54,776 nt of DNA from the NCBI GenBank assembly GCA_034429475.1, contig DAOUGD010000045.1:1-54776 (forward strand). The letters run 5' to 3'. This DNA comes from JAKQHY01 sp034429475 (lineage in GTDB: Bacteria > Chloroflexota > Anaerolineae > B4-G1 > SLSP01). The stretch's first letter is position 1; the number at the start of each line of letters is the position of its first letter. Below are positions 34,985 to 42,807 of the stretch, in pieces. The translations under genes were made by a program, and so were the position numbers. Under the pieces are notes generated by a model. That model did not search any database. It worked only from the letters and a program-made list of their open reading frames with translations, and had not been told where the DNA came from.

Positions 34985-35090
34985 GGTTTAGCGACCAGGT
35001 TTCACGGCGCTAAACTGCGGGTAACGGCGGCGGCAGTGCCGTCACTACCCGCAATCGGGCGACGTACAGGTAGTGGGCGTGGGGTAGTGA
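34985..35090 (-). promoter_or_regulatory. Structured leader before 34290-34946
   Basis: Two clear hairpins on the minus strand: TGCGGGTA...TACCCGCA with inner ACGGC/GCCGT, and TTTAGCG/CGCTAAA nearer the gene. It follows immediately on a block terminator. It does not carry the CGGYUGCGGC core of the multi-branched leaders. Confidence 0.5.
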
Positions 35091-35094
35091 AAAC

Positions 35095-35151
35095 AGGGTT
35101 AAAGCCAAGCGCAGCGCGTTGGCTTTAACCCTAAAACGGTGGCCGTAGCCA
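35095..35151 (-). terminator. UNCG hairpin plus terminator
   Basis: UGGC(UACG)GCCA at 35140-35151 on the minus strand starts 8 bases beyond the stop at 35160, then ACCGUUUU, then a 14-bp perfect hairpin (35095-35108 with 35119-35132) followed by GUUUUC. Confidence 0.83.
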
Positions 35152-35159
35152 AAACGCGG

Positions 35160-35327
35160 TCAGGCCGCGCCAGTTTCCTCAGTTTCAGCCAGCGCCTGCT
35201 GCGCGCAATGCCGCGAGCAGTACACGCGGGCAGCCTGTTCCCAGGCCGTATCGCCAACGTCGAGCGGTGTTCCGCACCAGTCGCAGGCAGTCTCCTCGGT
35301 ATGGTGTGTAATCGTGTATTTGTCCAT
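35160..35327 (-). CDS. Small zinc-finger protein, 55 aa
   Basis: A 55-residue protein beginning MDKYTITHH with CDWCGTPL and YCSRHCAQQA, a four-cysteine treble-clef-like finger. It starts 13 bases after the stop of the upstream gene. Short, but the cysteine pattern and position support it. Confidence 0.7.
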   Translation of the reverse strand: MDKYTITHHTEETACDWCGTPLDVGDTAWEQAARVYCSRHCAQQALAETEETGAA

Positions 35328-35340
35328 CACCGCGCCTCGG

Positions 35341-36360
35341 TCAGACCAGCCAGAAGCGGCCGGTGGCCCGGGACACTCGCCACTGCCAGGTGTCGTCATC
35401 GGAGCTGAACCAAAAGACAACATCTTCTTCTTCGCGCCACACCCGGGTCGGGGTGCCGAACGGACATTCCGGGTTGGGTTGCTGGGTGGCAAACTCGGCG
35501 CGGATGGCGGCCCAATCCCTGGGTGTCCAGCTTTCGGGTTGAATGAGCAGCGCCTGCAAGAAGCGGCGGTGGGGCGTGTCTGCCCGGAGCAGTTGGCCGA
35601 AGGCCGTTTGCGCGGGGGTGGCGGGGTCAGGGGACAAGGTTTGCAGGGCCATGGTTTCTTCCGGCCCCATCTGGCTCACCAGCCAGTTGATGAACTCCTG
35701 GCAGTCGGGGCTGGGTGTGTGGGTGGATCCCGGCGTCGGCAGCGCCGCGTCTGCCACGCTCTCGAACTCGGCGTCTGCCGCGAACATACTGATCGGGCAG
35801 TCGGGATAGGCATCAAACGCGACCCGCACCGCGTGGGTGCGCGATGTTTCGACTACCGTGCCGACTTGCCCCTGGATGTCCACCAGTTCGTCCGGGGCAA
35901 TCGTCACCGTGCGCAGGTTCAAGCCGCCGCCAATGAAGCGCAAGCGTTGGCCTACCCGGAATTTCCGGGCCAGGAACTCGGCAGCGACGATTAGGCTGTC
36001 ATCCGGCGTGCGGGGATAAGGGAATACGCCCAGTTCCCACCAGGCCACTTGTAGGGCTTGGGTCAGGGTAGCCACAGCATTCGCCAGTGACGACATTGCC
36101 CGGTCTGTGTCCTCTGCGTTTTCTTCGTCAGTGTCCCGGTACGACCATGAGCACTTCCGACAATAGGCGTCGGTGATGTATTCCTCGACATCGCCATCGA
36201 GCGGCTCGTCATATTCCACGTCAAACGTGGCGGCTCCCCGGCGGCCTGGCGTGAAGTTATGCCGGGTGATCTCCAACAGTACGGGTTCACCGCACTGCGG
36301 GCAAAGCAAGCGCCTGTCAGGCGCGACGGGCAAAGCTGAGACATCAATTTCGGTTGTCAT
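35341..36360 (-). CDS. Zn-ribbon protein, 339 aa (shares domain with 36380-37120)
   Basis: N-terminal zinc ribbon LCPQCGEPVLLEITRH then AYCRKCSWSY, clearly related to the N-terminal ribbon of the gene upstream. A central Ala-rich helical region and a beta-barrel-like segment (DIQGQVGTVVETSRTHAVRV) follow. No known function. The start at 36360 is chosen because the ribbon begins soon after it; the upstream extension is antisense overlap. Confidence 0.72.
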   Translation of the reverse strand: MTTEIDVSALPVAPDRRLLCPQCGEPVLLEITRHNFTPGRRGAATFDVEYDEPLDGDVEEYITDAYCRKCSWSYRDTDEENAEDTDRAMSSLANAVATLTQALQVAWWELGVFPYPRTPDDSLIVAAEFLARKFRVGQRLRFIGGGLNLRTVTIAPDELVDIQGQVGTVVETSRTHAVRVAFDAYPDCPISMFAADAEFESVADAALPTPGSTHTPSPDCQEFINWLVSQMGPEETMALQTLSPDPATPAQTAFGQLLRADTPHRRFLQALLIQPESWTPRDWAAIRAEFATQQPNPECPFGTPTRVWREEEDVVFWFSSDDDTWQWRVSRATGRFWLV

Positions 36361-36379
36361 AACAGTATCCTTCGCAGCG

Positions 36380-37120
36380 TCATTCTCCCGTGCAGCGATA
36401 GCGTTGCCCAGCGGGCGCAACGATGAAATCATCCGCACGGGTGGCGCGGGTGATGCCGGGGTAATCTTCCCGGAGCACGCCCCAGTCCTCTTTGCTGCGG
36501 TCGAGCAGTGTGGCTGCCTCGTCCCGACATTCCCAGACATCCAGGGGATAATTCGGGTCAGCGCCGGGGGTGACATAGAAACACACGGACGGGACGGTGC
36601 TCTCCGGCGTTGCCACTTCCCATTCCAGCGCCAGCAACGTCACGCGGTAGCCGCTCGGCGTCGGCGTGACGTGCGCCTGGTAGGTGTCGGCGTGCTGCGC
36701 GGCGGCGTCTGGGTGGGCTTTCTCCCATTGAGCATACGCCACGTCGGTCAACATCTCGCGCAGCGAATCTTTGCCGGTTTCCCAGGCCAAGACCGGCGCG
36801 TAACCGATGGTGGTGGCGAACAACGCCGCCGGCGCATCGGGGTAAGCCCAGCCGCAGGCGCAATAGGCACTGATGATAGTGGCGTCGCCGCCGTCGCTGT
36901 CATCGGGATCAAATTCCAGGTCGTCGTCACGGGTGGCGTGGGGAATGATGCCGGCGTCGCGGCGTTCGACTTCGAGGTAAATGCCTTTGCCACAGCGCGG
37001 GCAGCGCGGGCGGCCATCGGCAGCGGTGGTAGTCACGGCCAGGATGTCGGCCGGGCCGATTTCCGGGGTGGCCGCCGCTGCGGCGGCCACTGGTTGAGTT
37101 AAGATTTGGTACAGGTTCAT
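36380..37120 (-). CDS. Zn-ribbon protein, 246 aa (shares domain with 35341-36360)
   Basis: RCPRCGKGIYLEVERRDAG and later SAYCACGWAYPD form the same ribbon as in the neighbour, here at residues ~38-95. The C-terminal part is unlike the neighbour's. Its ATG overlaps the TGA of the upstream gene. The pair probably arose by duplication and domain exchange. Confidence 0.72.
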   Translation of the reverse strand: MNLYQILTQPVAAAAAATPEIGPADILAVTTTAADGRPRCPRCGKGIYLEVERRDAGIIPHATRDDDLEFDPDDSDGGDATIISAYCACGWAYPDAPAALFATTIGYAPVLAWETGKDSLREMLTDVAYAQWEKAHPDAAAQHADTYQAHVTPTPSGYRVTLLALEWEVATPESTVPSVCFYVTPGADPNYPLDVWECRDEAATLLDRSKEDWGVLREDYPGITRATRADDFIVAPAGQRYRCTGE

Positions 37121-37563
37121 AGGTAGGGTGCTTGTCCTTTCTTGGTACTTGCCAGTCGCGGCAGGAGTAAGTTTTCCGGCACCAGGTCGGGCCGATAGTA
37201 GCACATTGCGACTATCAGCGCCGCCGGGTCATAGCCCAGCGCCGCCAGCCGGTCGGCGGCGGTCGCCAGGTCGCAAAAGTCGTCGTCAGGATGCTCGGAT
37301 TGCCACTCATAGACGCCATCGCGGGGTCGTGCGCGCGCGACGTGCCAGCACACGGCCATTTCCTGGGGATTGGTACAGTGGGGGCCGGGGCGAGTCACGA
37401 TGATATGTCCCCACGTCTCGGAGTCATATTCGGCATTGAAACTGGTCGGCGGTTCGCGGGTGGCGCGCCAGGTGGCTACGTCTTCGGCGGTGGGTGGCGG
37501 CACATAGAGCGGGCGCAAAGCGCGCAGTTCAGCCGGGGTTAAATCCAGGTATTTCTTGATCAT
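37117..37563 (-). CDS. Unknown protein, 148 aa
   Basis: A soluble protein with a helical N-terminus (LTPAELRALRPLYVPPPTAE) and one ACHWHVAR-like cysteine pair region. ATGA overlaps with both neighbours show translational coupling. No family recognised. Confidence 0.65.
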   Translation of the reverse strand: MIKKYLDLTPAELRALRPLYVPPPTAEDVATWRATREPPTSFNAEYDSETWGHIIVTRPGPHCTNPQEMAVCWHVARARPRDGVYEWQSEHPDDDFCDLATAADRLAALGYDPAALIVAMCYYRPDLVPENLLLPRLASTKKGQAPYL

Positions 37564-38852
37564 TCCTCATCCACCAGCAGCAACGTGATCACCGGCGCGG
37601 CGTCATCGCCGGGGCCGCAGCGCATCGCCACGTCCAGATACGTCCGGTTTTCGTGGTGCATAATCAGCTTGAAATGCACTACATCCGCGTCGGGATTCTT
37701 ACGCGCCGCGAGATAGGCCATTGAGACCAAATCCCACAAGCGCCCGCGTACCGACTGGTAGCTGTGCGCCGGGGGAATGTCCTCGATGACGTCCCACAAC
37801 GCGCGGGTAACGGCGACGGGAGCTTTGAAGCCGGCCTCGCGGGCCGTGTCCGTGACATCCACCAGGTCGCCGGCAGCGAGTTGATCGGCGCGGGAATCCT
37901 CAAAGTCAATGGTGTAGATATGATCCCAGCCGGTGGGTTCGTCACCGGTCTCGGACACAACCAGAGGCCGGGCCGGGGTATATTGCTCCGGCAGGGGGTA
38001 GTCCACAAACTGGAAGTGCCAGTGCAAGCCGGTGTAGGGCAGATCGCCGATAAACGCCTCAGCCTGGTCGTCGAGCTGCGCGTTGGACTCGTCCCAGGGC
38101 TGGTGCTCGTCCACGCGACGCACTACAGTCACCACGGCGTTGCCGTCGGGGGCGTAATTGTGGTGCGTGGCCGTCTGCCGAAACAGTTCCAGTCCCCAAT
38201 CGGCGACGGTGATCACGGTTTGCCCATTGGCGTACACCGTGAGGTTCACCGGCCGGGTGTGCGGGGCAGCTACGTAGACGGGCACGGCCGGCGTCACTGG
38301 CGGCGCAATCGGGGCGGAACGTACCACCAAGATGTGGCCTGGATTGGCCTGCGCCAGGCCTTGCAGCCGGCTGGCGGGTGTGGTGGATACGCTCTTCGTT
38401 TTTGGCGCGGTGGGGGAAGTTTTGGAGGATTTTGTGGAGGATTTCGTGGAGGATCCCCTTGACCGGGGCGCGGTGAGCGTCTTTGGGTCAAGCGGCGGCG
38501 TGGCAACGGGCAAATCCGCCGTTACCGTCAAGGGCAGGGCGGCGAGTGCCGCAAAGAGGGGGAGCTGAGCGGCGGCTGGCGCTGGCGGGGCGGTGTATTC
38601 TGCCGCCCACTGCGCGATCAGCCGCTGTTCCCGCGCGGGTAACGGTGTGTGCGGCGCCGCTTGCCAGAGTCCGAGCAGGGCCGCCACCACGGCGCTCGCG
38701 CGTAACGTTTGGCCGCAGTACGGGATGCCCTCAAAGAAGGCTTCACACTGGCGGCTATCACTCTGTCCGGCCTGGAACAGCCGCCATACCTGCTGGGCAG
38801 CCCGTCGTTCGGGGTAGGTAGGGGGGGAGAGTGGGCGCAATGAGGTAGGCAT
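37560..38852 (-). CDS. Plasmid-type protein with C-terminal DUF6573-like domain, 430 aa
   Basis: The C-terminal third (DLVDVTDTAREAGFKAPVAV, TRALWDVIEDI, GRLWDLVSMAYLAARK, CGPGDDAAPVITLLLVDEE) matches my memory of the DUF6573 family, common on plasmids and conjugative elements of actinobacteria and others. The N-terminal part contains a Ser/Thr/Lys-rich linker (SSTKSSTKSSKTSPTAPKTK) separating an N-terminal helical region from a small beta domain. Role unknown; useful as a mobile-element marker. Confidence 0.7.
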   Translation of the reverse strand: MPTSLRPLSPPTYPERRAAQQVWRLFQAGQSDSRQCEAFFEGIPYCGQTLRASAVVAALLGLWQAAPHTPLPAREQRLIAQWAAEYTAPPAPAAAQLPLFAALAALPLTVTADLPVATPPLDPKTLTAPRSRGSSTKSSTKSSKTSPTAPKTKSVSTTPASRLQGLAQANPGHILVVRSAPIAPPVTPAVPVYVAAPHTRPVNLTVYANGQTVITVADWGLELFRQTATHHNYAPDGNAVVTVVRRVDEHQPWDESNAQLDDQAEAFIGDLPYTGLHWHFQFVDYPLPEQYTPARPLVVSETGDEPTGWDHIYTIDFEDSRADQLAAGDLVDVTDTAREAGFKAPVAVTRALWDVIEDIPPAHSYQSVRGRLWDLVSMAYLAARKNPDADVVHFKLIMHHENRTYLDVAMRCGPGDDAAPVITLLLVDEE

Positions 38853-38853
38853 T

Positions 38854-39051
38854 TCACACCAGCCCGCGCAACCAGCGCCGGCATTCCTGCCGGGCGTAGG
38901 CGCGACTGCGGCGGGCGTGAACCCGCTTGACGGTTTGCCGCTGCGTGTCAGACATCCAGACGCGCAGGGCGCTGTGAGGGATGAGCTTGCCGGTGGGGTA
39001 AGCCCGCTTGATGACCTGGCGGGTAGGTTGGGTAGATGCTGCGGTATTCAT
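38854..39051 (-). CDS. Small basic protein, 65 aa
   Basis: A small Arg/Lys-rich protein (RQTVKRVHARRSRAYARQE), perhaps DNA- or RNA-binding. Start at 39051 follows AAGGAGACCTATCA. It lies two bases upstream of the next gene's start. Confidence 0.65.
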   Translation of the reverse strand: MNTAASTQPTRQVIKRAYPTGKLIPHSALRVWMSDTQRQTVKRVHARRSRAYARQECRRWLRGLV

Positions 39052-39090
39052 TGATAGGTCTCCTTGGAAGGTGAATGTGGGTAAAAGCAG

Positions 39091-39128
39091 CCGGAGACCG
39101 GACTTCCTGGCCGGAAGTCGGTCTCCGG
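39091..39128 (-). promoter_or_regulatory. Leader hairpin before 38854-39051
   Basis: CCGGAGACC-GACTTCC pairs almost perfectly with GGAAGTC-CGGTCTCCGG around GGCCA. It lies about 40 bases upstream of the start codon. Confidence 0.65.
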
Positions 39129-39163
39129 CCGGGAATGTCACCCAAAGTCATTTGGTCATAAAG

Positions 39164-39595
39164 TCATTTTTTATATGACTTTTTCAATGCTGCGCGCAGC
39201 CAGGCGTTCCGCTGCCCGATACTCATACCGGCGAGTGGCTCCACAACCTGGCGGTTTGCCAGCAGCGGGCGCACCAGGTCGCAGTACGCGGCGCTCGCCA
39301 GGAGCGTCACGGTTTCGTAGCCCTGACTATCCAGACACGGCGCGATCTGCGCCAGCAGCGCCTGGCGTTCCGCCGCACTCAAGCGCGGCAGGTACACATC
39401 GTAAGGCTCAATGACGTGATCCGGGTGTACCAGGCCGTACTTGGCGGACAGGATGTACCAGGCGTCAGCGTGGGTTTCAGCGTAGGCGCGGGCCGCGCGA
39501 AACAGACTTCCAGTGTACAGGTCTTTAGCCGGCGCCGCGTGCGGCAGTTTCCGCGCGCCGCAGCCCACCAGGATGAGGCGGGGGAGACGGTTCAC
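39164..39595 (-). CDS. DUF6884-like protein, 143 aa
   Basis: LILVGCGARKLPHAAPAKDLYTG near the start, WYILSAKYGLVHPDHVIEPYD and a helical C-terminus match the DUF6884 (YaaA-like superfamily) type seen on mobile elements. Start is the GTG at 39595, which overlaps the upstream TGA as GTGA and follows GGGGAG, rather than the ATG at 39640. Biochemical role unknown; nucleotide/base-related by superfamily. Confidence 0.72.
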   Translation of the reverse strand: MNRLPRLILVGCGARKLPHAAPAKDLYTGSLFRAARAYAETHADAWYILSAKYGLVHPDHVIEPYDVYLPRLSAAERQALLAQIAPCLDSQGYETVTLLASAAYCDLVRPLLANRQVVEPLAGMSIGQRNAWLRAALKKSYKK

Positions 39596-40179
39596 CGGGA
39601 TGCTCCCCGGATGATTTGCCAATAGTACGCGGGTGAACACCCGTGGCTATCGGCAGCGGTGAGCAAGTGCGTTGCTCCGGCGCGGTTCAAGCACTCGGTT
39701 TCCGGCGTTACCGGGCGGCGCTCACCCCAAAAACACGTAGCGTTGATCCGCACCTGACACTCTTGCCGGGCAGCGTCAAAGTACGGACAGGGCGTGCCTT
39801 GCCCATCCAGCGAACCACAACGGATGATCCAGGGCACGGCGGCGATCAGGGCTGGATGCCGGGTCAGCCATTCCTGGCCCAAGTGGATGAACGCCTGGGT
39901 GATGCGCCGGCGTTCTGCCGGGTTGCCGCGTAGATAGCTGGTTTCGCCCCATTCGGTGCGGGGCGCCTGGGGGTGACGGGTGATGTACCAAAACGGAATC
40001 CAAACGAAGTGTCCAGGACTAAACCCGGGCTCACGCCGTTCCACCTGCCAGGCCGGTTCGATCTCCCAGCAGTGATAGTCGGTGTAGTCATCTTCGGCGC
40101 AGCGGGTCTGACGCTCGCGGACGATGCGCCAGTCGCCGGCCTGCCAGAGGATCGCGGTGCGGGCCGGGCGGCGGGTCAT
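39592..40179 (-). CDS. Unknown Cys-rich protein, 195 aa
   Basis: The protein has many cysteines (CAEDDYTDYHCWE, IRCGSLDG, CPYFDAARQECQVRINATCFW, CLNR) that may bind metal or form an iron-sulfur-like cluster (Cys-x6-Cys-x6-Cys style). It overlaps both neighbours (ATGA upstream, GTGA downstream). Confidence 0.65.
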   Translation of the reverse strand: MTRRPARTAILWQAGDWRIVRERQTRCAEDDYTDYHCWEIEPAWQVERREPGFSPGHFVWIPFWYITRHPQAPRTEWGETSYLRGNPAERRRITQAFIHLGQEWLTRHPALIAAVPWIIRCGSLDGQGTPCPYFDAARQECQVRINATCFWGERRPVTPETECLNRAGATHLLTAADSHGCSPAYYWQIIRGASR

Positions 40180-40547
40180 TGCAGGTACTCCGGGCGGTGG
40201 GCGGTCAGCAGCGCATCGAGCTGCGCCAGCAACTCCGGCTGTGACGCCGCGAGGATGTCGCGGAGCACGGCCAGCGGTTCGCGGTCTGCGAGAGCGACGG
40301 CCAGTTCGACGGTATAGCGGAACTGGCGCGGCAGATCAACGTCTGGCCCGGTGACGCAGGTTTCCAGGGGTTGGCCGTCAGCGTCCGTCACCGGCGCGAC
40401 GAAGTGTCGCCCGTTGACGCCGCAGTACGGATGATACTCGGAGCGCCAGCCCTGGCTGACCAGGTAAGTCTCCAGGGCGGGCAGGGTGAGGTAATAGTAC
40501 AGCCAATGGGTGAGGGCCTTGTCGTGTAACAGTTGGCGGGTGTTCAT
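40176..40547 (-). CDS. Unknown protein, 123 aa
   Basis: A soluble protein starting MNTRQLLHDKALTHWLYYYL and ending with a helical segment rich in Leu. First gene after the multi-branched leader at 40573. AAGGAGTAAATTACCT precedes the start. Confidence 0.65.
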   Translation of the reverse strand: MNTRQLLHDKALTHWLYYYLTLPALETYLVSQGWRSEYHPYCGVNGRHFVAPVTDADGQPLETCVTGPDVDLPRQFRYTVELAVALADREPLAVLRDILAASQPELLAQLDALLTAHRPEYLQ

Positions 40548-40572
40548 AGGTAATTTACTCCTTGTCTAAGCA

Positions 40573-40688
40573 GGGTAGCGCCGCAATGTCATTCCCACGC
40601 GGGCGGCGGCGGACGAAACCGCGTGGGGTGAGGGAGCCGTAGCTCCGGCCTGGGGCCTACCGGGTAAGCCCCAAGCCGCAACCGCGGC
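40573..40688 (-). promoter_or_regulatory. Multi-branched structured leader (copy A)
   Basis: In minus orientation: GCCGC, conserved CGGUUGCGGC, a hairpin GGGGC...GCCCC with a UAC/GUA tip, a UNCG hairpin GGAGC(UACG)GCUCC (40633-40646), CUCACCCC, a CCACGCG/CGCGUGG hairpin, then GCGGC pairing back to GCCGC. It ends about 35 bases before the ATG at 40547. Compared with copies at 31013 and 42808, the closing stem changes by compensated pairs. The element begins about 12-16 bases after the terminator-like hairpin, leaving no room for a normal promoter. Confidence 0.72.
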
Positions 40689-40699
40689 TAAAGAGGGTA

Positions 40700-40782
40700 A
40701 GGGGAATAGCGGTAGCTATTCCCCTCAAAACGGGCGCCGTAGCGCGAAACGGTGGCCGTAGCCAAAACGTGGGCCGTAGCCC
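40700..40782 (-). terminator. Three UNCG hairpins plus terminator-like hairpin
   Basis: Minus-strand order: GGGC(UACG)GCCC (40771-40782), UGGC(UACG)GCCA (40753-40764), GCGC(UACG)GCGC (40734-40745), then AGGGGAATAGC pairing with GCTATTCCCCT (40700-40725). The stems of the three tetraloop hairpins vary by compensated base pairs while C(UACG)G is invariant, and each is spaced by AC(G/C)GUUU-type linkers. This is the longest tandem array of the motif. Confidence 0.82.
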
Positions 40783-40903
40783 GTGCGACAAACAGGGTCG
40801 CGGAGATAATGCCAGTGTTCCGGGACGGGCAGCGGCATTGGCTGTCTCCGTCGCGGGGTTTTTGTCCAGGGGGATCGAATCCGGGAAGCTGGACTATTTT
40901 TTG
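40783..40903 (-). other. Intergenic hairpins downstream of the small membrane-protein genes
   Basis: There is no gene here. After the stop at 40904 the minus strand has a hairpin TCCAG/CTGGA, then a long imperfect one where CGCGACGGAGACA pairs with TATCTCCGCG, with AATGCC/GGCATT inside, then the three UNCG hairpins. Confidence 0.5.
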
Positions 40904-41056
40904 TTAGGCATACACCTGGCGAGCCCAGCGGCGGCGCGCGGCCTGGTGTTTCGCCCGGGCGCGGTCGGTGCGGCGGCGGCGAACATGCCGGGCATAGCGC
41001 AGGGCTACGCCGACGGTAAGAAGGATGGTCGCCAGGACGAAAAATCCGGCGGTCAT
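40904..41056 (-). CDS. Small one-TM basic membrane protein, 50 aa
   Basis: MTAGFFVLATILLTVGVAL is a single membrane segment, followed by a strongly basic tail (RHVRRRRTDRARAKHQAARRR). It begins two bases after the stop of the preceding small gene. Short, so moderate confidence. Confidence 0.6.
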   Translation of the reverse strand: MTAGFFVLATILLTVGVALRYARHVRRRRTDRARAKHQAARRRWARQVYA

Positions 41057-41058
41057 CG

Positions 41059-41220
41059 CTAGAACCGCCGACTGGACACCTGGGCCTGGCCGGTGCTGTT
41101 GAGCACCAGCAGGCCGATGATAACGACCACGATCAGCAACAGGGCGTAGCCGCCAAATTCAACGACGGCCCCCATCACTTCCGCGTCCGAAGCTGTTTCC
41201 AAAAACTTAATCAGTTCCAT
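41059..41220 (-). CDS. Small one-TM membrane protein, 53 aa
   Basis: MELIKFLETASDAEVMGAVV leads into a hydrophobic segment GGYALLLIVVVIIGLLVL and a short basic C-terminus. AGGAGAAAAGGCA precedes the ATG at 41220. With the next gene it looks like a small-membrane-protein pair. Confidence 0.65.
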   Translation of the reverse strand: MELIKFLETASDAEVMGAVVEFGGYALLLIVVVIIGLLVLNSTGQAQVSSRRF

Positions 41221-41250
41221 TGCCTTTTCTCCTGTGAAGTAATGTGAAAG

Positions 41251-41306
41251 GCTGGAACCGCGTCATAGTCTCCTCGGCGGGGGAGCTACGACGCAGCTCC
41301 CCGCCA
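41251..41306 (-). promoter_or_regulatory. Leader hairpin before 41059-41220
   Basis: GCGGGGAGC pairs with GAGGAGA-like opposing strand and GCGTCGTA with TATGACGC on the minus strand. Lies about 30 bases before the start. Confidence 0.5.
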
Positions 41307-41317
41307 AGAAAAAACCG

Positions 41318-41383
41318 ATCTTACAATTCGTAAGGCCCCGTAAGGCCCTTTCTTACAATGCGTAAGGCCCTTTCTTACAACTT
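41318..41383. repeat. Tandem repeats CTTACAATNCGTAAGGCC
   Basis: Three tandem copies of a unit with inverted repeat CTTAC/GTAAG (with AATTC or AATGC between) plus an incomplete GTAAGGCCC copy, ending with CTTACAAC inside the end of the gene at 41375. Such dyad units could be operator sites or small RNA hairpins. Confidence 0.6.
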
Positions 41384-41581
41384 TGCCGGGTAATACGCAC
41401 ACAGATCGCAGATGCGAAACCCGGTGGGTATCACGAAGCATAATAGCAGGCCGACTACCAGGGTCAGCCAGAACGAGCCGCTACCCGCCGCCACCAACCA
41501 CATTGAAGCCAACATGGTCAGCGCGGCGAAAACCAGGTACAGAACGAGGAACGTCCAGTGCATCTTGAGACGCTTTTTCAT
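41375..41581 (-). CDS. Two-TM membrane protein, 68 aa
   Basis: Hydrophobic segments FLVLYLVFAALTMLASMWLV and FWLTLVVGLLLCFVIPTGF, then FRICDLCAYYP with a CxxC pair. Start overlaps the upstream stop (ATGA). Function unknown. Confidence 0.7.
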   Translation of the reverse strand: MKKRLKMHWTFLVLYLVFAALTMLASMWLVAAGSGSFWLTLVVGLLLCFVIPTGFRICDLCAYYPAKL

Positions 41582-41862
41582 TGCAGCACCCCGCGCAACT
41601 GCCGGCGCACCTGATCGGCGTGGGCTACCGCGCGGTCTACTGTGCCGCTTTGAGCCAAATACGCGCCCATCAGCACGAAAGCGCCGAGATCGTCCAATGT
41701 AGCTTCGATGGCTTGGACATCGGTAATGTGACCCGCGGCAATCGCCTGGGCGGTGTGCAGTATCTTCACGGCGCGCTTGTCGCGCATCCCGTGGCCGATC
41801 TGCGCCATGAACGCGAGTTGCCCGGCCGCAGCCTGGGCCTGGGATAAGAGTGAAGCGGGCAT
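41578..41862 (-). CDS. Unknown protein, 94 aa
   Basis: A soluble, alanine-rich helical protein. AAGGAGAGAAATCA precedes the ATG at 41862. No family recognised. Confidence 0.6.
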   Translation of the reverse strand: MPASLLSQAQAAAGQLAFMAQIGHGMRDKRAVKILHTAQAIAAGHITDVQAIEATLDDLGAFVLMGAYLAQSGTVDRAVAHADQVRRQLRGVLQ

Positions 41863-41891
41863 TGATTTCTCTCCTTGTGGTTTATGTAGAT

Positions 41892-41948
41892 GCGGAGAGA
41901 CGGCGCGACGGTGGTTCCCCGTAGGGAGTCGCGCCATCTCCCTACGGG
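41892..41948 (-). promoter_or_regulatory. Leader hairpin before 41578-41862
   Basis: GGAGA-GGCGCGAC pairs with GTCGCGCC-TCTCC on the minus strand, with CTCCC/GGGGA at the inner tip. About 30 bases before the start codon. Confidence 0.6.
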
Positions 41949-41963
41949 AAAAACAGTGAGGTA

Positions 41964-42212
41964 TTACTTAGGCCACGCCAGCAGGACGCCGGCGGTCAGC
42001 GCCGCGACGAGCAGCGCCAACACATTGACCAGCGCCGCAAAAGACGGGACGACGTAGACGAAAAACGCCAGCATTTCCAGCGCGGCAACGAGCAGCAGCA
42101 CGAAAATGACCAGGTAAGCCAGGTTGCGCCGTTGCGCGGCCTGGTCGCGGCGGATGGTCTGCACGCAGGCCGTCAAATCTTGCCGGTGACGCGGTTGATG
42201 CGGTGAGTACAT
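41964..42212 (-). CDS. Two-TM membrane protein, 82 aa
   Basis: A basic N-terminus (RHRQDLTACVQTIRRDQAAQRR) then two membrane segments AYLVIFVLLLVAALEMLAFF and ALVNVLALLVAALTAGVLL. AGGAGGAAAACA precedes the start. Function unknown. Confidence 0.7.
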   Translation of the reverse strand: MYSPHQPRHRQDLTACVQTIRRDQAAQRRNLAYLVIFVLLLVAALEMLAFFVYVVPSFAALVNVLALLVAALTAGVLLAWPK

Positions 42213-42232
42213 TGTTTTCCTCCTGAATTGAA

Positions 42233-42766
42233 TTAGATCACGTAATCATCCCCGGCGGCCGGAGCAGTCACCGGGGCATCTACGACAACCTGAACCAAGT
42301 CGGCGTCATCGTCGCCGTCGGCGCTGTCCGGCATCAAGCCATCCAGCAGATCGGGCATGGCGTGGCGGCGCAGAAAGCGTGGACCAGCGTTTCCATCGTC
42401 CGGGGTGGCCAGCGTGGTGGCCGGGTCTGGTGTGGTGAGTGTAGCCGGGGTAGCGGCGGCCGGCTGCGCGGGCGTAGCCGAGTCGGTGGCGGCGGCCGGC
42501 TGCGCGGCGTGATCAGCGGCCTTGCGCCGCCGTTCCGCGCTGCGCTGCCGTTCCTTGCGTTTCCGCTCGCGCTCCTTGCGCCAGCGGGCCAAGGTCTGCG
42601 CGGCCAGCGCCATCCACAAGAAGATCACGGCGCCGCTCACGGCGAGCAGCAGCAGCGGATCGGCGCGGCGCATGGCGCGCACACAACCGGCGATGCCGAA
42701 ACGGTCAATCAACAAGTACAGGGCCACGCATAGGCCAAAAACTAATTCGATAAAGCGCGTAAACAT
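42233..42766 (-). CDS. Membrane protein with charged and acidic tail, 177 aa
   Basis: Two N-terminal membrane segments (LVFGLCVALYLLID and PLLLLAVSGAVIFLWMALAA), then a very basic coiled region RWRKERERKRKERQRSAERR, an Ala/Thr/Pro-rich linker and an acidic end (DSADGDDDADLVQVVVD). No family recognised. First gene after the multi-branched leader C. Confidence 0.68.
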   Translation of the reverse strand: MFTRFIELVFGLCVALYLLIDRFGIAGCVRAMRRADPLLLLAVSGAVIFLWMALAAQTLARWRKERERKRKERQRSAERRRKAADHAAQPAAATDSATPAQPAAATPATLTTPDPATTLATPDDGNAGPRFLRRHAMPDLLDGLMPDSADGDDDADLVQVVVDAPVTAPAAGDDYVI

Positions 42767-42807
42767 AGCTATCCTCCTGGTCTAGGTAATGTGGATTTGA
42801 ATAAAGT

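Noticed and set aside
40865..40890. GGATCGAATCC, resembling a tRNA T-arm
   Set aside because: No five-base T-stem and no cloverleaf around it on either strand.
40769..41062. Plus-strand open frame of 97 codons
   Set aside because: It runs through two small minus-strand membrane genes and the UNCG hairpins; no ribosome binding site.
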